DNA of 22,170 bases from Brevundimonas sp. UBA5713 (GCF_002419815.1 NZ_DIGV01000062.1:1-22170); one strand, 5' to 3'; counted from the stretch's first letter, positions 14,490 to 22,029 are shown. Notes: generated from the letters alone by a model not told the origin. A program made the numbers and translations.

Positions 14490-17404
14490 CAGACGCCCTC
14501 CTCGGGTGCTTCGACAGGTTCGATTTCGCGCGCCTTACGTAGCGACTGGTGCGCGATAGCGGTCAGCATCAGCACGGTCGCCCCCACAACCAGCAGGGCA
14601 ACGCCAAGGTCAAAGATCAGGGCTGAAGCGGTCGGCATTTTTCCGATCAGGGGCAGCTCGGTGTACTGGAAGTAGGTGGTCAGGAACGGATAGTTGAAGA
14701 TCCACGGCACCAGACCGGTGAAGGCTGCGATCAGCAGGCCGCCGCCAATCCAGTACAGCGGGCGAATACGAAGGCGATCTTCCACCCAGCGGGCACCGTG
14801 GGCCATGTACTGCAGGATAAAGGCCACCGACATGGCGATACCCGCGGCAAAGCCGCCGCCGGGCAGGTCATGCCCACGCAGGAACAGGTGAAGCGCCAGT
14901 ACGATGATGAACGGGAATGCCCAGGTCATCACGACGGACGGGATCAGCAAGGTTTCTTTCAGGGTGTCACCCGGCTTGCGCTTTTCATGGCGACGATCAT
15001 GGCGCTCCTGCACCCGCTTCTGCTCGGTGACGCCCATGCTCTCCTTGGCCGGACGGAAGCGACGAAGCAGGGCCCAGATGGTCAGGCCCACAATGCCCAG
15101 AACCGTAATCTCGCCCAAGGTGTCAAAGGCCCGGAAGTCGACCAGCAACACGTTCACCACATTGCGTCCACCCCCGCGCGGATAGCTTTCCTGCAGGAAG
15201 AAATCGGCAAGGTGGCTTTGGCCCGGGCGGGTCATGACGGCAAAGGCCAGAACGGCCATGCCGACACCGGCGGTCAGGGCGATGACAAAGTCACCACCAC
15301 GGCGGGCACGAGAGCGCCAATCCGTCTTGGGCGGGGCCATTTCAACAGAGCGTTTGGGCAGCCAGCGTAGACCCAGCAGCAATAGAACGCCGGTGACGAT
15401 CTCGACCAGAATCTGGGTGGTGGCCAGATCAGGGGCCGAGAACCACACGAAGGTTACAGAAACCACCAGCCCTGACGCACTCATCAGTGCTACAGCGGCG
15501 AGGCGGTGATATTTGGCCTGCCACGCCGCGCCGATGGCGCAGCCGCCGCCGATGATCCACAGCAGTGCAAAGCCCAGACCCGGGCGCTGCATGGTGATGC
15601 CCGCCTCGTCAAAGCCCAGACCGGCATAGCCGATAGCCACAAATGCCGAGACGATGGCCGCCAGCACCAGCGCGCGGATGCGCCATTGCTGTCGCTGTGC
15701 GCCGAAGACCTTTACCAGCCATTCGGCCCCGTCGAACATCAGGCGCATGGTGCGCTCGAACGCCCGCGCGCCGTTCAGTCCCCCGACGATCCAGGTCGCC
15801 TTGGCGCGGTTGATGTGCTTGCCGCACAGGATATAGGCCACCGTTCCGCCCACCAGCGCGATCACGCTCATGAGCAGCGGCATGTTGAAGCCGTGCCAGA
15901 CCTTGAGGCTGTAGTAGGGCGCATCCGGCCCCAATACCGAATGCACGGCCAACGACAGGATCGGCCCGATGGTGATGGCGGGAATGACGCCCACAACCAC
16001 GCACAGCAGAACCAGAAGCTCGATGGGGAAACGCATCCAGCGCGGCGGCTCGTGCGGTTCCTTGGGGCAATCTTTCGTCGGCGGGCCAAAGAAGGCCTGA
16101 TGGATGAAGCGCACCGAATAAAGCACCGACAGGCCACTGGCCACAGTGGCCAAAATGGGGACCAGCAGCGAAAGGTCGCGACCCTCAGGAGCCTCCAGAG
16201 CTTCGGTCAGGAACATTTCCTTGGACAGGAAGCCGTTCAGCAGCGGCACACCCGCCATGGCGGCGGCAGCCACGATGGCGAGGGCCGCGGTATAGGGCAT
16301 GGCCCTGCGCAGGCCCGACAGCTTGCGGACGTCGCGCGTGCCGGTCTCGTGGTCGATGACGCCCACTGCCATGAACAGCGAGGCCTTGAAGGTGGCGTGG
16401 TTGACGATGTGGAAGATGGCCGCGACCGCTGCCAGCGGAGAACCCAGCCCCAGCAGCAGGGTAATCAGGCCCAGATGGCTGATGGTGGAATAGGCCAGCA
16501 GACCTTTCAGGTCGTTCTGGAACACAGCGACCCATGCGCCAAACAGCAGGGTGATCATGCCTGCGCCGCCGACGATCCAGCCCCATTCGGGCGTGCCCGC
16601 CAGCACCGGCCAGAAGCGCACCATCAGGAAGACGCCCGCCTTCACCATGGTGGCCGAGTGCAGATAGGCACTGACCGGCGTCGGCGCGGCCATGGCGCGC
16701 GGCAGCCAAAAGTGGAACGGGAACTGCGCCGACTTGGTCAGCGCACCCAGCAGGATCAGGATCAGGGCCGGCAAATAAAGCGGGCTGGCCTTGACCACAT
16801 CGCCCGCCGCCAACACCACATCCAGATCAAAGCTGCCGACAATACGGCCCAGCACCACGACGCCCGCGAGCAGGCACAGCCCGCCCAGTCCCGTGACCGT
16901 CAGCGCCATGCGCGCGCCGTTCTGGGCCGCCTCGGTGTGGTTCCAATAGCCGATCAGAAGGAAGGAGAAGAGGCTGGTCAGTTCCCAGAAGAGAACCATC
17001 TGGATCATGTCGCCCGACATGACCACGCCCGTCATGGCCCCCATAAAGGCCATCAGGAAGCTGAAGAAGCGCGGGACCGGATCGTTAGGGTCCATGTAAT
17101 AGCGGGCGTAAAGGACCACCAAGGCCCCAATGCCCTGAACAATCAGGGCAAACAGCCATGCAAACCCGTCAACACGGATGCGGAAGGCGATATCGAGAGT
17201 GGGAAGCCATTCCCAAGCCAGCCTGACCGTCTCGCCACTGGCGATGGTGGGGTACAGGGCCAGCAGCGAGATGACGCCCGCTAATGATGCTGTCCAAGCC
17301 AGTGCTGCCGCTGCATTTCGCGCCTTCGTGGGTAGGAAACCGGCCGCAACCGCAGCGACGAACGGCGTGAAAAAAGGAATAAGCAGCAGTAAGGCCTGGG
17401 GCAT
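14489..17404 (-). CDS. mrpA: MrpA-MrpB fusion, Na+/H+ antiporter large subunit (PhaAB type)
   Basis: 971 residues. The first part is NuoL-like MrpA with in-membrane charges at Glu141 (FWELTSLFSF), Lys224 (LTKSAQFPFHFWLP) and Lys255 (HSATMVKAGVFL), matching the residues needed for transport in Bacillus MrpA. After the extra MrpA C-terminal helices comes a very basic linker near 790-815 (KRVQERHDRRHEKRKPGD), then an MrpB (MnhB) domain to the end, shown by LRGHDLPGGGFAAGIAMS. Such A/B fusions are known from rhizobial pha loci. This explains why there is no separate mrpB. It heads the operon; AGGAG lies about 11 bases before the ATG, a slightly long spacing. The complex exports Na+ (or K+) in exchange for protons and serves pH and salt homeostasis. 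Confidence 0.96.
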   Translation of the reverse strand: MPQALLLLIPFFTPFVAAVAAGFLPTKARNAAAALAWTASLAGVISLLALYPTIASGETVRLAWEWLPTLDIAFRIRVDGFAWLFALIVQGIGALVVLYARYYMDPNDPVPRFFSFLMAFMGAMTGVVMSGDMIQMVLFWELTSLFSFLLIGYWNHTEAAQNGARMALTVTGLGGLCLLAGVVVLGRIVGSFDLDVVLAAGDVVKASPLYLPALILILLGALTKSAQFPFHFWLPRAMAAPTPVSAYLHSATMVKAGVFLMVRFWPVLAGTPEWGWIVGGAGMITLLFGAWVAVFQNDLKGLLAYSTISHLGLITLLLGLGSPLAAVAAIFHIVNHATFKASLFMAVGVIDHETGTRDVRKLSGLRRAMPYTAALAIVAAAAMAGVPLLNGFLSKEMFLTEALEAPEGRDLSLLVPILATVASGLSVLYSVRFIHQAFFGPPTKDCPKEPHEPPRWMRFPIELLVLLCVVVGVIPAITIGPILSLAVHSVLGPDAPYYSLKVWHGFNMPLLMSVIALVGGTVAYILCGKHINRAKATWIVGGLNGARAFERTMRLMFDGAEWLVKVFGAQRQQWRIRALVLAAIVSAFVAIGYAGLGFDEAGITMQRPGLGFALLWIIGGGCAIGAAWQAKYHRLAAVALMSASGLVVSVTFVWFSAPDLATTQILVEIVTGVLLLLGLRWLPKRSVEMAPPKTDWRSRARRGGDFVIALTAGVGMAVLAFAVMTRPGQSHLADFFLQESYPRGGGRNVVNVLLVDFRAFDTLGEITVLGIVGLTIWALLRRFRPAKESMGVTEQKRVQERHDRRHEKRKPGDTLKETLLIPSVVMTWAFPFIIVLALHLFLRGHDLPGGGFAAGIAMSVAFILQYMAHGARWVEDRLRIRPLYWIGGGLLIAAFTGLVPWIFNYPFLTTYFQYTELPLIGKMPTASALIFDLGVALLVVGATVLMLTAIAHQSLRKAREIEPVEAPEEGV

Positions 17405-17424
17405 CCGCGGGCAGGTCTCCTGTT

Positions 17425-17454
17425 ATCGATATCGATGTGGAATGGCACCACATC
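17425..17454 (-). promoter_or_regulatory. Inverted repeats in the mrp operon leader
   Basis: Two palindromes touch each other just before the mrpAB start. ATCGATATCGAT (17425-17436) is a perfect 12-bp palindrome. GATGTGG (17434-17440) and CCACATC (17448-17454) form a perfect 7-bp inverted repeat with a 7-base spacer. In the mrp transcript the second would form a hairpin 30-50 bases before the start codon; in DNA either could be a regulator site. The function is unknown. Confidence 0.45.
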
Positions 17455-17561
17455 TAGGGAAGTTGAACCGATTGCGCCAGAGGTCGGTGTGCGACCAAAT
17501 TGCGCTATCGCGTCCGTGACTTGCGCCGCGGTCGTTTTCAAACCCTTGTAATCAAAAACAG

Positions 17562-17576
17562 GATCAGTGTCTGATC
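17562..17576. promoter_or_regulatory. 15-bp palindrome between tetR and mrpAB
   Basis: GATCAG-TGT-CTGATC is a perfect inverted repeat with 6-bp arms. It lies 67 bases past the tetR stop and about 160 bases upstream of mrpAB on its strand. It could be an operator for the mrp promoter or a short terminator stem for tetR, although no T-run follows on the - strand. The rest of 17455-17642 shows nothing else that stands out. Confidence 0.4.
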
Positions 17577-17642
17577 ACTAAATCGCCAACTGCGTGTGCC
17601 GGAGGCGATAAAGATCAAGCGGATTGATCGGCCAGTCGCGCC

Positions 17643-18284
17643 CTATTGCGCCGGTACGCTGTTCTTTAGCAGGAAGGCGGGCAGGAGCTGGGCCACTGTC
17701 TGACGGCTGGCATCCGGCTCCTGATCCAGCATATCGCGCAAGGGTTCGCCGATCAGCGCCTCGCCAAAGGCGGTCAAGGCGATGAACAGAACGGCGCTGC
17801 CGATGGCTTGGCGGGGCAAATGATCCTGATTGCCGATCTTGGTCTCGATGGCATTGACCAAATCCTGCACGGCCACGCGCACCGGTTCCAGATGCGACAG
17901 ATCTCCCGACAGAGCGATCCATGCCGCCAGTCGGCCCGCGCCGCCGGATGAAAAGGCCTCGAACACCGCATTGACCACTTCCAGCGGCGCGCCCTCGTCG
18001 GTGCGCAGGCGCAGCACGGCTTCCTGAATGGCCGCGGCCAAATCCTGTACCATCGACCCCATCAGGGCCGACTGCAGGCCAGCGGCAGAGCCGAAGTGGT
18101 GGATCAGATTGGCGTGGGTCACACCGATGCGACTGGCGACCGCCGACAGGGTCACCGCGTCCGGTCCGCCCGAGAGCAGAAGGGCGCGCGCCTCGGTAAT
18201 GGCTTCGCGACGGGCCTCTTCGGGCGAGCGGCGGCGGCGGCGTGGGCGATCTTGATTATTAATTGACATCAGTGTAAATGACAT
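17643..18284 (-). CDS. TetR-family transcriptional regulator
   Basis: 213 residues. The N-terminal region has an Arg-rich arm (RPRRRRRSPEEARREAI) and a TetR helix-turn-helix at about 44-64 (TLSAVASRIGVTHANLIHHF). The C-terminal half is helical and probably binds a small ligand and forms the dimer. The gene is divergent from the Coq4-like gene, so autoregulation and control of that neighbour are expected. Two starts are possible: the ATG at 18284 or an in-frame ATG at 18269, five codons later. Neither has a clear Shine-Dalgarno; the second would free an 11-bp palindrome at 18276-18286 to serve as an upstream operator. Ligand unknown. Confidence 0.9.
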   Translation of the reverse strand: MSFTLMSINNQDRPRRRRRSPEEARREAITEARALLLSGGPDAVTLSAVASRIGVTHANLIHHFGSAAGLQSALMGSMVQDLAAAIQEAVLRLRTDEGAPLEVVNAVFEAFSSGGAGRLAAWIALSGDLSHLEPVRVAVQDLVNAIETKIGNQDHLPRQAIGSAVLFIALTAFGEALIGEPLRDMLDQEPDASRQTVAQLLPAFLLKNSVPAQ

Positions 18285-18286
18285 TT
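18263..18286. promoter_or_regulatory. Candidate TetR operator A at the tetR/coq4-like divergent start
   Basis: TTGACAT-CA-GTGTAAA (18263-18278) is an imperfect palindrome (5 of 7 positions) of TetR-operator size. Overlapping it is a perfect 11-bp palindrome, AAATGACATTT (18276-18286). TTGACA at 18263 also matches a -35 element for the rightward gene, although the -10 at the expected distance is poor. A close relative of the first element lies at 21835-21850, upstream of the FAD dehydrogenase gene. Confidence 0.45.
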
Positions 18287-18328
18287 CTGTAGGTAGTGTG
18301 TCTTAGGCTCCAACAGGAGGAACTGCAA

Positions 18329-19141
18329 GTGAATGCAGCCACCGCAGAAGCTTCCGTAATGGAACTGTACCCATCAGTGAACACGGACCCCGTTCCCACA
18401 TCATTGACTTCGCGGAGAATTCAGCCGCTGCGGGCCTTGAGGGCCATGCGCCGGCTGATTGCCGACAAAGACGACACCGAGCAGGTGTTCGAGATCATGA
18501 ACGCCTTGTCCGGAAACTCGATCCGCCGAGGATATACCAAGCTGCTGGCCCACCCGATCGGCGGTCTGGAAGCCTATCAAAGGACCGAACTGGCGGACAT
18601 ATTACAGGATCGCGCGGCTTTGGCCAAACTGCCCGAAGGCAGCGTGGGGCGCGCCTATCTGGCCTTTATCGAAGAGCAGGATTTTTCCGCCTACGGATTG
18701 GCTGACGAAAGCAAGAAGGTGAAGGACACGCTGATCGAGGCGGCCCACCCCTATGCGTGGTATGGTCGGCGCCTACGTGATGTCCACGACCTGTGGCAAG
18801 TGATTACCGGCTATGAGGCCGATGCGCTGGGTGAGGCCTGTCTGGTCGGCTTTTCCTATTCGCAGACGCGCAGTCTGGGTTTTGCGGTCATCGCCTGGGG
18901 CGTGGCCATCCAGTTTGCGCGTGCCCGCACTGGCTATCCCGCCGCACGCTCTATCATTCGGGCGTTCAGGGATGGCCGCAAGGCCGAGTGGTTGCCGGGG
19001 CTGAACTATAGAAAGTTGCTGGCCATGCCTCTGGACGAGGCGCGCCAGATGCTGAACATCCCCGATCCGGTGCTTTATCGCACGGTGCCCAAGGCGGTGC
19101 GAAACCAGTATGCCGGTTCAAAGGATGCTTTGGCGGCTTGA
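18329..19141 (+). CDS. Coq4-family protein (ubiquinone biosynthesis Coq4-like)
   Basis: 270 residues. Coq4 is a conserved, mostly helical protein of the ubiquinone synthesis complex, recently linked to C1 decarboxylation/hydroxylation of the ring in eukaryotes; bacterial relatives are less well studied. The family motif HDxxHx11E appears here as HDLWQ at 153-157 with Glu169, so the second metal-ligand His is Gln (codon CAA). Other Coq4-like parts are the WYGRRLRDVHDLWQVITGY block, GEACLVGFSYSQ and YRTVPKAVRNQY. The GTG at 18329 is chosen because AGGAGG (18315-18320) lies 8 bases before it; an upstream in-frame GTG at 18296 lacks this. The gene ends at a strong terminator and faces away from tetR. 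A role in quinone synthesis is not certain given the changed motif and the regulator beside it. Confidence 0.8.
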   Translation: MNAATAEASVMELYPSVNTDPVPTSLTSRRIQPLRALRAMRRLIADKDDTEQVFEIMNALSGNSIRRGYTKLLAHPIGGLEAYQRTELADILQDRAALAKLPEGSVGRAYLAFIEEQDFSAYGLADESKKVKDTLIEAAHPYAWYGRRLRDVHDLWQVITGYEADALGEACLVGFSYSQTRSLGFAVIAWGVAIQFARARTGYPAARSIIRAFRDGRKAEWLPGLNYRKLLAMPLDEARQMLNIPDPVLYRTVPKAVRNQYAGSKDALAA

Positions 19142-19152
19142 ACTATAAAGAC

Positions 19153-19182
19153 GGCGGGCCGGATGACTGGCCCGCCTTTTTT
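19153..19182 (+). terminator. Intrinsic terminator after the Coq4-like gene
   Basis: GGCGGGCC (19153-19160) pairs with GGCCCGCC (19169-19176) around an 8-base loop and is followed by six T (19177-19182). It ends the rightward transcript; the T-run touches the stop codon of the convergent symporter gene. On the other strand the hairpin lacks a good T-run. Confidence 0.92.
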
Positions 19183-20045
19183 CATGCCGCCTTTGGGGTG
19201 CGGCGTGTGATCAGCCAGCCGAACACGGCGGCAATCGGGAACATCAGCACTCCGTAGATGGCTGCGGGCAGGCTCATGTCGGGACTTTGCAGCACCGACT
19301 GGGCGATGACGATAGCCAAGGTGGCGTTGTGCAGCCCTACCTCGAACGAGGAGGCGATGGCCTGCGATCGCTCGATCTTTAGCAGGCGCGGCACGGTAAA
19401 GCCGATGGCGAGGCTGAGCAGGCAGAACAGCACGACGATGGCCACCAGACTGCCCAGATGCTGCATCAGGGCCTCGCGTCCCGACAGGGCCGCGCCGAGA
19501 ATGACCACAGTCAGGATCAGGATGGAGCCAAGGCGCACAGGCTTGTCCATCGCCATGGCAAAGGCGGGCTTCATCTGTCGCACTGTCATGCCCAAAATCA
19601 CCGGCACCAGCACGATCAGGAACACTTCCAGCGTCTTTTTGAACTGGAGCCCCACAGTCATGTCGCCCGGCTGGAAATAGGCCACCGACAGATTGACGAT
19701 AATGGGCAGGGTAAAGACCGCGATCACCGAGTTGATGGCCGTCAGGCTGATGTTCAGCGCCACATCACCTCTGAACAGGTGACTATACAGATTGGCTGTC
19801 GTGCCTCCGGGCGAGGCGGCTAGCAGCATCATCCCCACCGCCAGCAGGGGCGGCAGGCCAAACGCCAGACACAGGCCGAAGCAGACCATTGGCAACAGAA
19901 ACAGCTGACAGGCCAGCGCTACCACAGCCGCTTTGGGCCGTTTGCCGACGCGCACAAAATCCTGCGGCGTCAGGTCCAGACCCAGTCCGAACATGATGAT
20001 GCCCAGAGCGATCGGCAGGCCCAGAAGTACGATGGGTGAATCCAT
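19182..20045 (-). CDS. Bile acid:sodium symporter (BASS) family transporter
   Basis: 287 residues with about nine to ten membrane helices, the usual length for bacterial members. Family members are secondary transporters that use Na+ to import organic anions such as bile acids, keto acids or pantoate. Diagnostic segments are MLLAASPGGTTANLYSHLFRGD (about 77-98) and the later ASSFEVGLHNATLAIVIA, which carry sodium-site residues in solved homologues; the latter has His where many members have Gln (EVGxQN). GGGGAGG lies just before the ATG. It follows the FAD dehydrogenase gene by 66 bases on the same strand and is probably cotranscribed. The pairing with a fumarate reductase/ketosteroid-dehydrogenase-like enzyme makes a steroid or other hydrophobic acid a possible substrate, but this is a guess. 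Confidence 0.9.
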   Translation of the reverse strand: MDSPIVLLGLPIALGIIMFGLGLDLTPQDFVRVGKRPKAAVVALACQLFLLPMVCFGLCLAFGLPPLLAVGMMLLAASPGGTTANLYSHLFRGDVALNISLTAINSVIAVFTLPIIVNLSVAYFQPGDMTVGLQFKKTLEVFLIVLVPVILGMTVRQMKPAFAMAMDKPVRLGSILILTVVILGAALSGREALMQHLGSLVAIVVLFCLLSLAIGFTVPRLLKIERSQAIASSFEVGLHNATLAIVIAQSVLQSPDMSLPAAIYGVLMFPIAAVFGWLITRRTPKAA

Positions 20046-20111
20046 GGCGTCTGCCTCCCCGCAGTCCGTCCGTATTTTTTAGGAACTTAGCTAACAGCGA
20101 TTCCTGACGGT

Positions 20112-21788
20112 TTATAGTGTCCGGTTCAGCGCGCGTCCGGCGGTCAGGCCCGAGAAGATGCAGCCGCCTAAAAATGTGCCCTCCAGCGCATTATAGCCGT
20201 GCACGCCGCCCCCGCCGAAGCCCGCCGCTTCGCCCGCCGCATAAAGACCGGGCAGGACCTCGCCATCGGGCGTCAGCACCCGCGACGACAGATCGGTTTG
20301 CAAACCGCCCAGTGATTTGCGCGTCAGGGTGTGCAGTTTGATCCCGATCAGCGGCCCGTGTTTCGGGTCCAGCAGCCTGTGCGGTTTGGTGGTGCGTGCC
20401 AGCCGGTCGCCCAGATAGCGGCGGCTGTTGTGGATGCCTTGAATCTGCACATCCTTGGCATAGGGATTGGCCACCTGCGCATCGCGGTCGTCGATGATTT
20501 GGCGAATGCGATTGGCGTCTAGTAGCGGCTGTTCCGTCAGGCGGTTCATGCCAGCCACCAGTTCTTCCAGTGTGTCGGCGGTGACGAAGTCGGCTCCGTG
20601 CTGGCGGAAGGCCTCGACCTCGAGCGGCGGCTGCGACGACAGGCGCGAGCGGAAGACCTTCAGGCGTTTGCGATCGGTGATGTCGCGGTTCTGCTCCGAG
20701 CCGGACAGAGCAAACTCCTTGGCCAGAATGTCGCGTGTGACGATGAACCAGCTGTGGTCATGCTCGGCGATATCCGGCGTGGTGCGCAGATATTTCAGCG
20801 TCGCCACCGTGTCGTATCCGGGCAAGGCGGGAAAGGGCAGGCGACGCCCCAACGCATCCAGCCATAACGGCGACGGCCCCGGCAGGATACGGATGGCATG
20901 TTGCGGCCAGATCGGATCCCAATTCTGCACTCCCTCTACATAATGCCACATACGGTCACGGTTCACGAGCCGCGCGCCCGCCTGTGCGGCAATGTCCAGC
21001 ATCCGCCCGTCGACATAGGCGGGCACGCCGGTAATCATTGATTTCGGTGCGCGGCCCAATCGCTCTGGCCAATAGCGGCGCACCAGATCGTGATTGCCGC
21101 CAATGCCACCGGTGGCCAGCACCACAGCCTGGGCCTTTAAAGTAAACTGACCGACCTCAATGCGGTTGGTGGAAACGCCGCGCGGACTGTCATCCGGCGA
21201 CAGGATCGTCCCCGATACGCCTGTGATGCGGCCACCCTCGACGATTAACTCGTCAACGCGGTGGCGATAATGAAAGACCAGCCGCCCGCTCTTGGTGGCC
21301 TCGCGGGCGCGATCGGCAAAAGGCTCCGATACCCCCGTACCCGTGCCCCACGCCACGTGAAAGCGAGGCACCGAGTTGCCGTGTCCCGTCGCCTGACCGC
21401 CCCCGCGCTCTGCCCACCCCACCATGGGCGTCAGGCGGATATCGTGCTGATGTAGCCAGTGGCGTTTCTCGCCCGCCGCAAACTCCACGTAGGCGCGGCC
21501 CCATTGGCGCGCCCATTGGTCCTCGTCCAGCGGCCCCGACAAACGATCCCATCCAGCGCTGCCCTGCCAATCACGCCACGCCAGATCGACACTGTCTTTA
21601 ATACCCAGACGTCGCTGCTGCGGAGTGTCGACCAGAAACAGGCCGCCAAACGACCAAAAGGCTTGCCCGCCCAGATTATGGTCATTCTCCTGATCGACCA
21701 GCAGAACCTTGCGCCCTTCGCGCGTCAGTTCATGCGCGGCGACCAAGCCCGCCAATCCCCCGCCGACAACAATGACGTCTGCGTCCAT
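20112..21788 (-). CDS. FAD-binding dehydrogenase, fumarate reductase/3-ketosteroid dehydrogenase-like
   Basis: 558 residues. The N-terminal dinucleotide-binding motif is VIVVGGGLAGLVAAHEL (GxGxxG at 9-14) with Asp at the end of the second strand (LLVDQEN). A second nucleotide-contacting segment is AVVLATGGIGGN, and the C-terminal flavin motif is LPGLYAAGEAAGFGGGGVHG. The layout is that of the flavoprotein family holding fumarate reductases and 3-ketosteroid dehydrogenases, in a subgroup usually annotated only as FAD-binding dehydrogenase. No signal peptide is visible, so it should act in the cytoplasm. GAGAGG lies 6 bases before the ATG. It is the first gene of a pair with the BASS transporter; an operator-like palindrome lies about 50 bases upstream. 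The substrate is not known. Confidence 0.92.
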   Translation of the reverse strand: MDADVIVVGGGLAGLVAAHELTREGRKVLLVDQENDHNLGGQAFWSFGGLFLVDTPQQRRLGIKDSVDLAWRDWQGSAGWDRLSGPLDEDQWARQWGRAYVEFAAGEKRHWLHQHDIRLTPMVGWAERGGGQATGHGNSVPRFHVAWGTGTGVSEPFADRAREATKSGRLVFHYRHRVDELIVEGGRITGVSGTILSPDDSPRGVSTNRIEVGQFTLKAQAVVLATGGIGGNHDLVRRYWPERLGRAPKSMITGVPAYVDGRMLDIAAQAGARLVNRDRMWHYVEGVQNWDPIWPQHAIRILPGPSPLWLDALGRRLPFPALPGYDTVATLKYLRTTPDIAEHDHSWFIVTRDILAKEFALSGSEQNRDITDRKRLKVFRSRLSSQPPLEVEAFRQHGADFVTADTLEELVAGMNRLTEQPLLDANRIRQIIDDRDAQVANPYAKDVQIQGIHNSRRYLGDRLARTTKPHRLLDPKHGPLIGIKLHTLTRKSLGGLQTDLSSRVLTPDGEVLPGLYAAGEAAGFGGGGVHGYNALEGTFLGGCIFSGLTAGRALNRTL

Positions 21789-21834
21789 CTCAATCCTCTC
21801 CCGATCCCAGTGAAAGGCGTGCCATGAGATAATG

Positions 21835-21850
21835 CTAACATCAATGTCAA
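21835..21850. promoter_or_regulatory. Candidate TetR operator B upstream of the FAD dehydrogenase gene
   Basis: CTAACAT-CA-ATGTCAA is an imperfect palindrome with 7-base arms (5 of 7 complementary). It shares 12 of 14 bases with operator A at 18265-18278 (ACATCAATGTCAAT against ACATCAGTGTAAAT). On the - strand, AATTGACAT is identical to the first nine bases at 18261. It lies about 50 bases before the FAD dehydrogenase start. Confidence 0.45.
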
Positions 21851-21860
21851 TTTATATCCC

Positions 21861-22029
21861 TCCGCATATTGACAACGAAGTTAGCAATGGCATTGTCTGC
21901 GGACTTCCTCCTATGGAGGGAGTGGGACGGTTTGGAACCGGCATCCTCCAACACGTCCTCCTGCTAGCGCTTCTGACTCCGGCGCATTCCTCGGGGCCGC
22001 CCACCTCTCCGGCGGCCCCTTCTTTTCTT
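21861..22029 (+). ncRNA. Candidate structured small RNA or leader with intrinsic terminator
   Basis: No protein gene is convincing here, but hairpins follow one another. TCCGCA (21861-21866) pairs with TGCGGA (21898-21903), and inside it GACAA (21871-21875) with TTGTC (21893-21897), leaving a 4-base bulge. Directly next, CTTCCTCC (21904-21911) pairs with GGAGGGAG (21915-21922). Then CGGTT (21928-21932) pairs with AACCG (21936-21940). An open stretch follows with CCTCC motifs at about 21945 and 21957 that could pair with ribosome binding sites. Last comes the terminator. TATATC at 21853-21858 could be a -10 element. It may be a trans-acting RNA or the leader of a gene starting at about 22128. 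It does not match a known RNA family that I recognise. Confidence 0.4.
21993..22029 (+). terminator. Strong intrinsic terminator
   Basis: GGGGCCGCC (21993-22001) and GGCGGCCCC (22011-22019) form a perfect 9-bp GC stem around a 9-base loop, followed by TTCTTTTCTT. It stops rightward transcripts, yet no rightward protein gene is evident before it, which is the main reason to suspect an RNA gene here. Confidence 0.85.

Noticed and set aside
15506..17284. + strand open frame of 592 codons opposite mrpAB
   Set aside because: Its product is full of Gln, His, Asp and Arg with no fold-like pattern, and the opposite strand carries an unmistakable MrpA.
21869..21897. TTGACA as a -35 box for the candidate small RNA
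   Set aside because: The hexamer 17 bases on (ATTGTC) is a poor -10, and both lie inside the first hairpin; an upstream -10 near 21853 fits the hairpin start better.
21934..21958. GGAAC followed at 15 bases by CGTC, resembling an EcfG general-stress promoter
   Set aside because: Spacing is shorter than the usual 16-17 bases and the -10 ends in C, and GGAAC is part of a hairpin arm.
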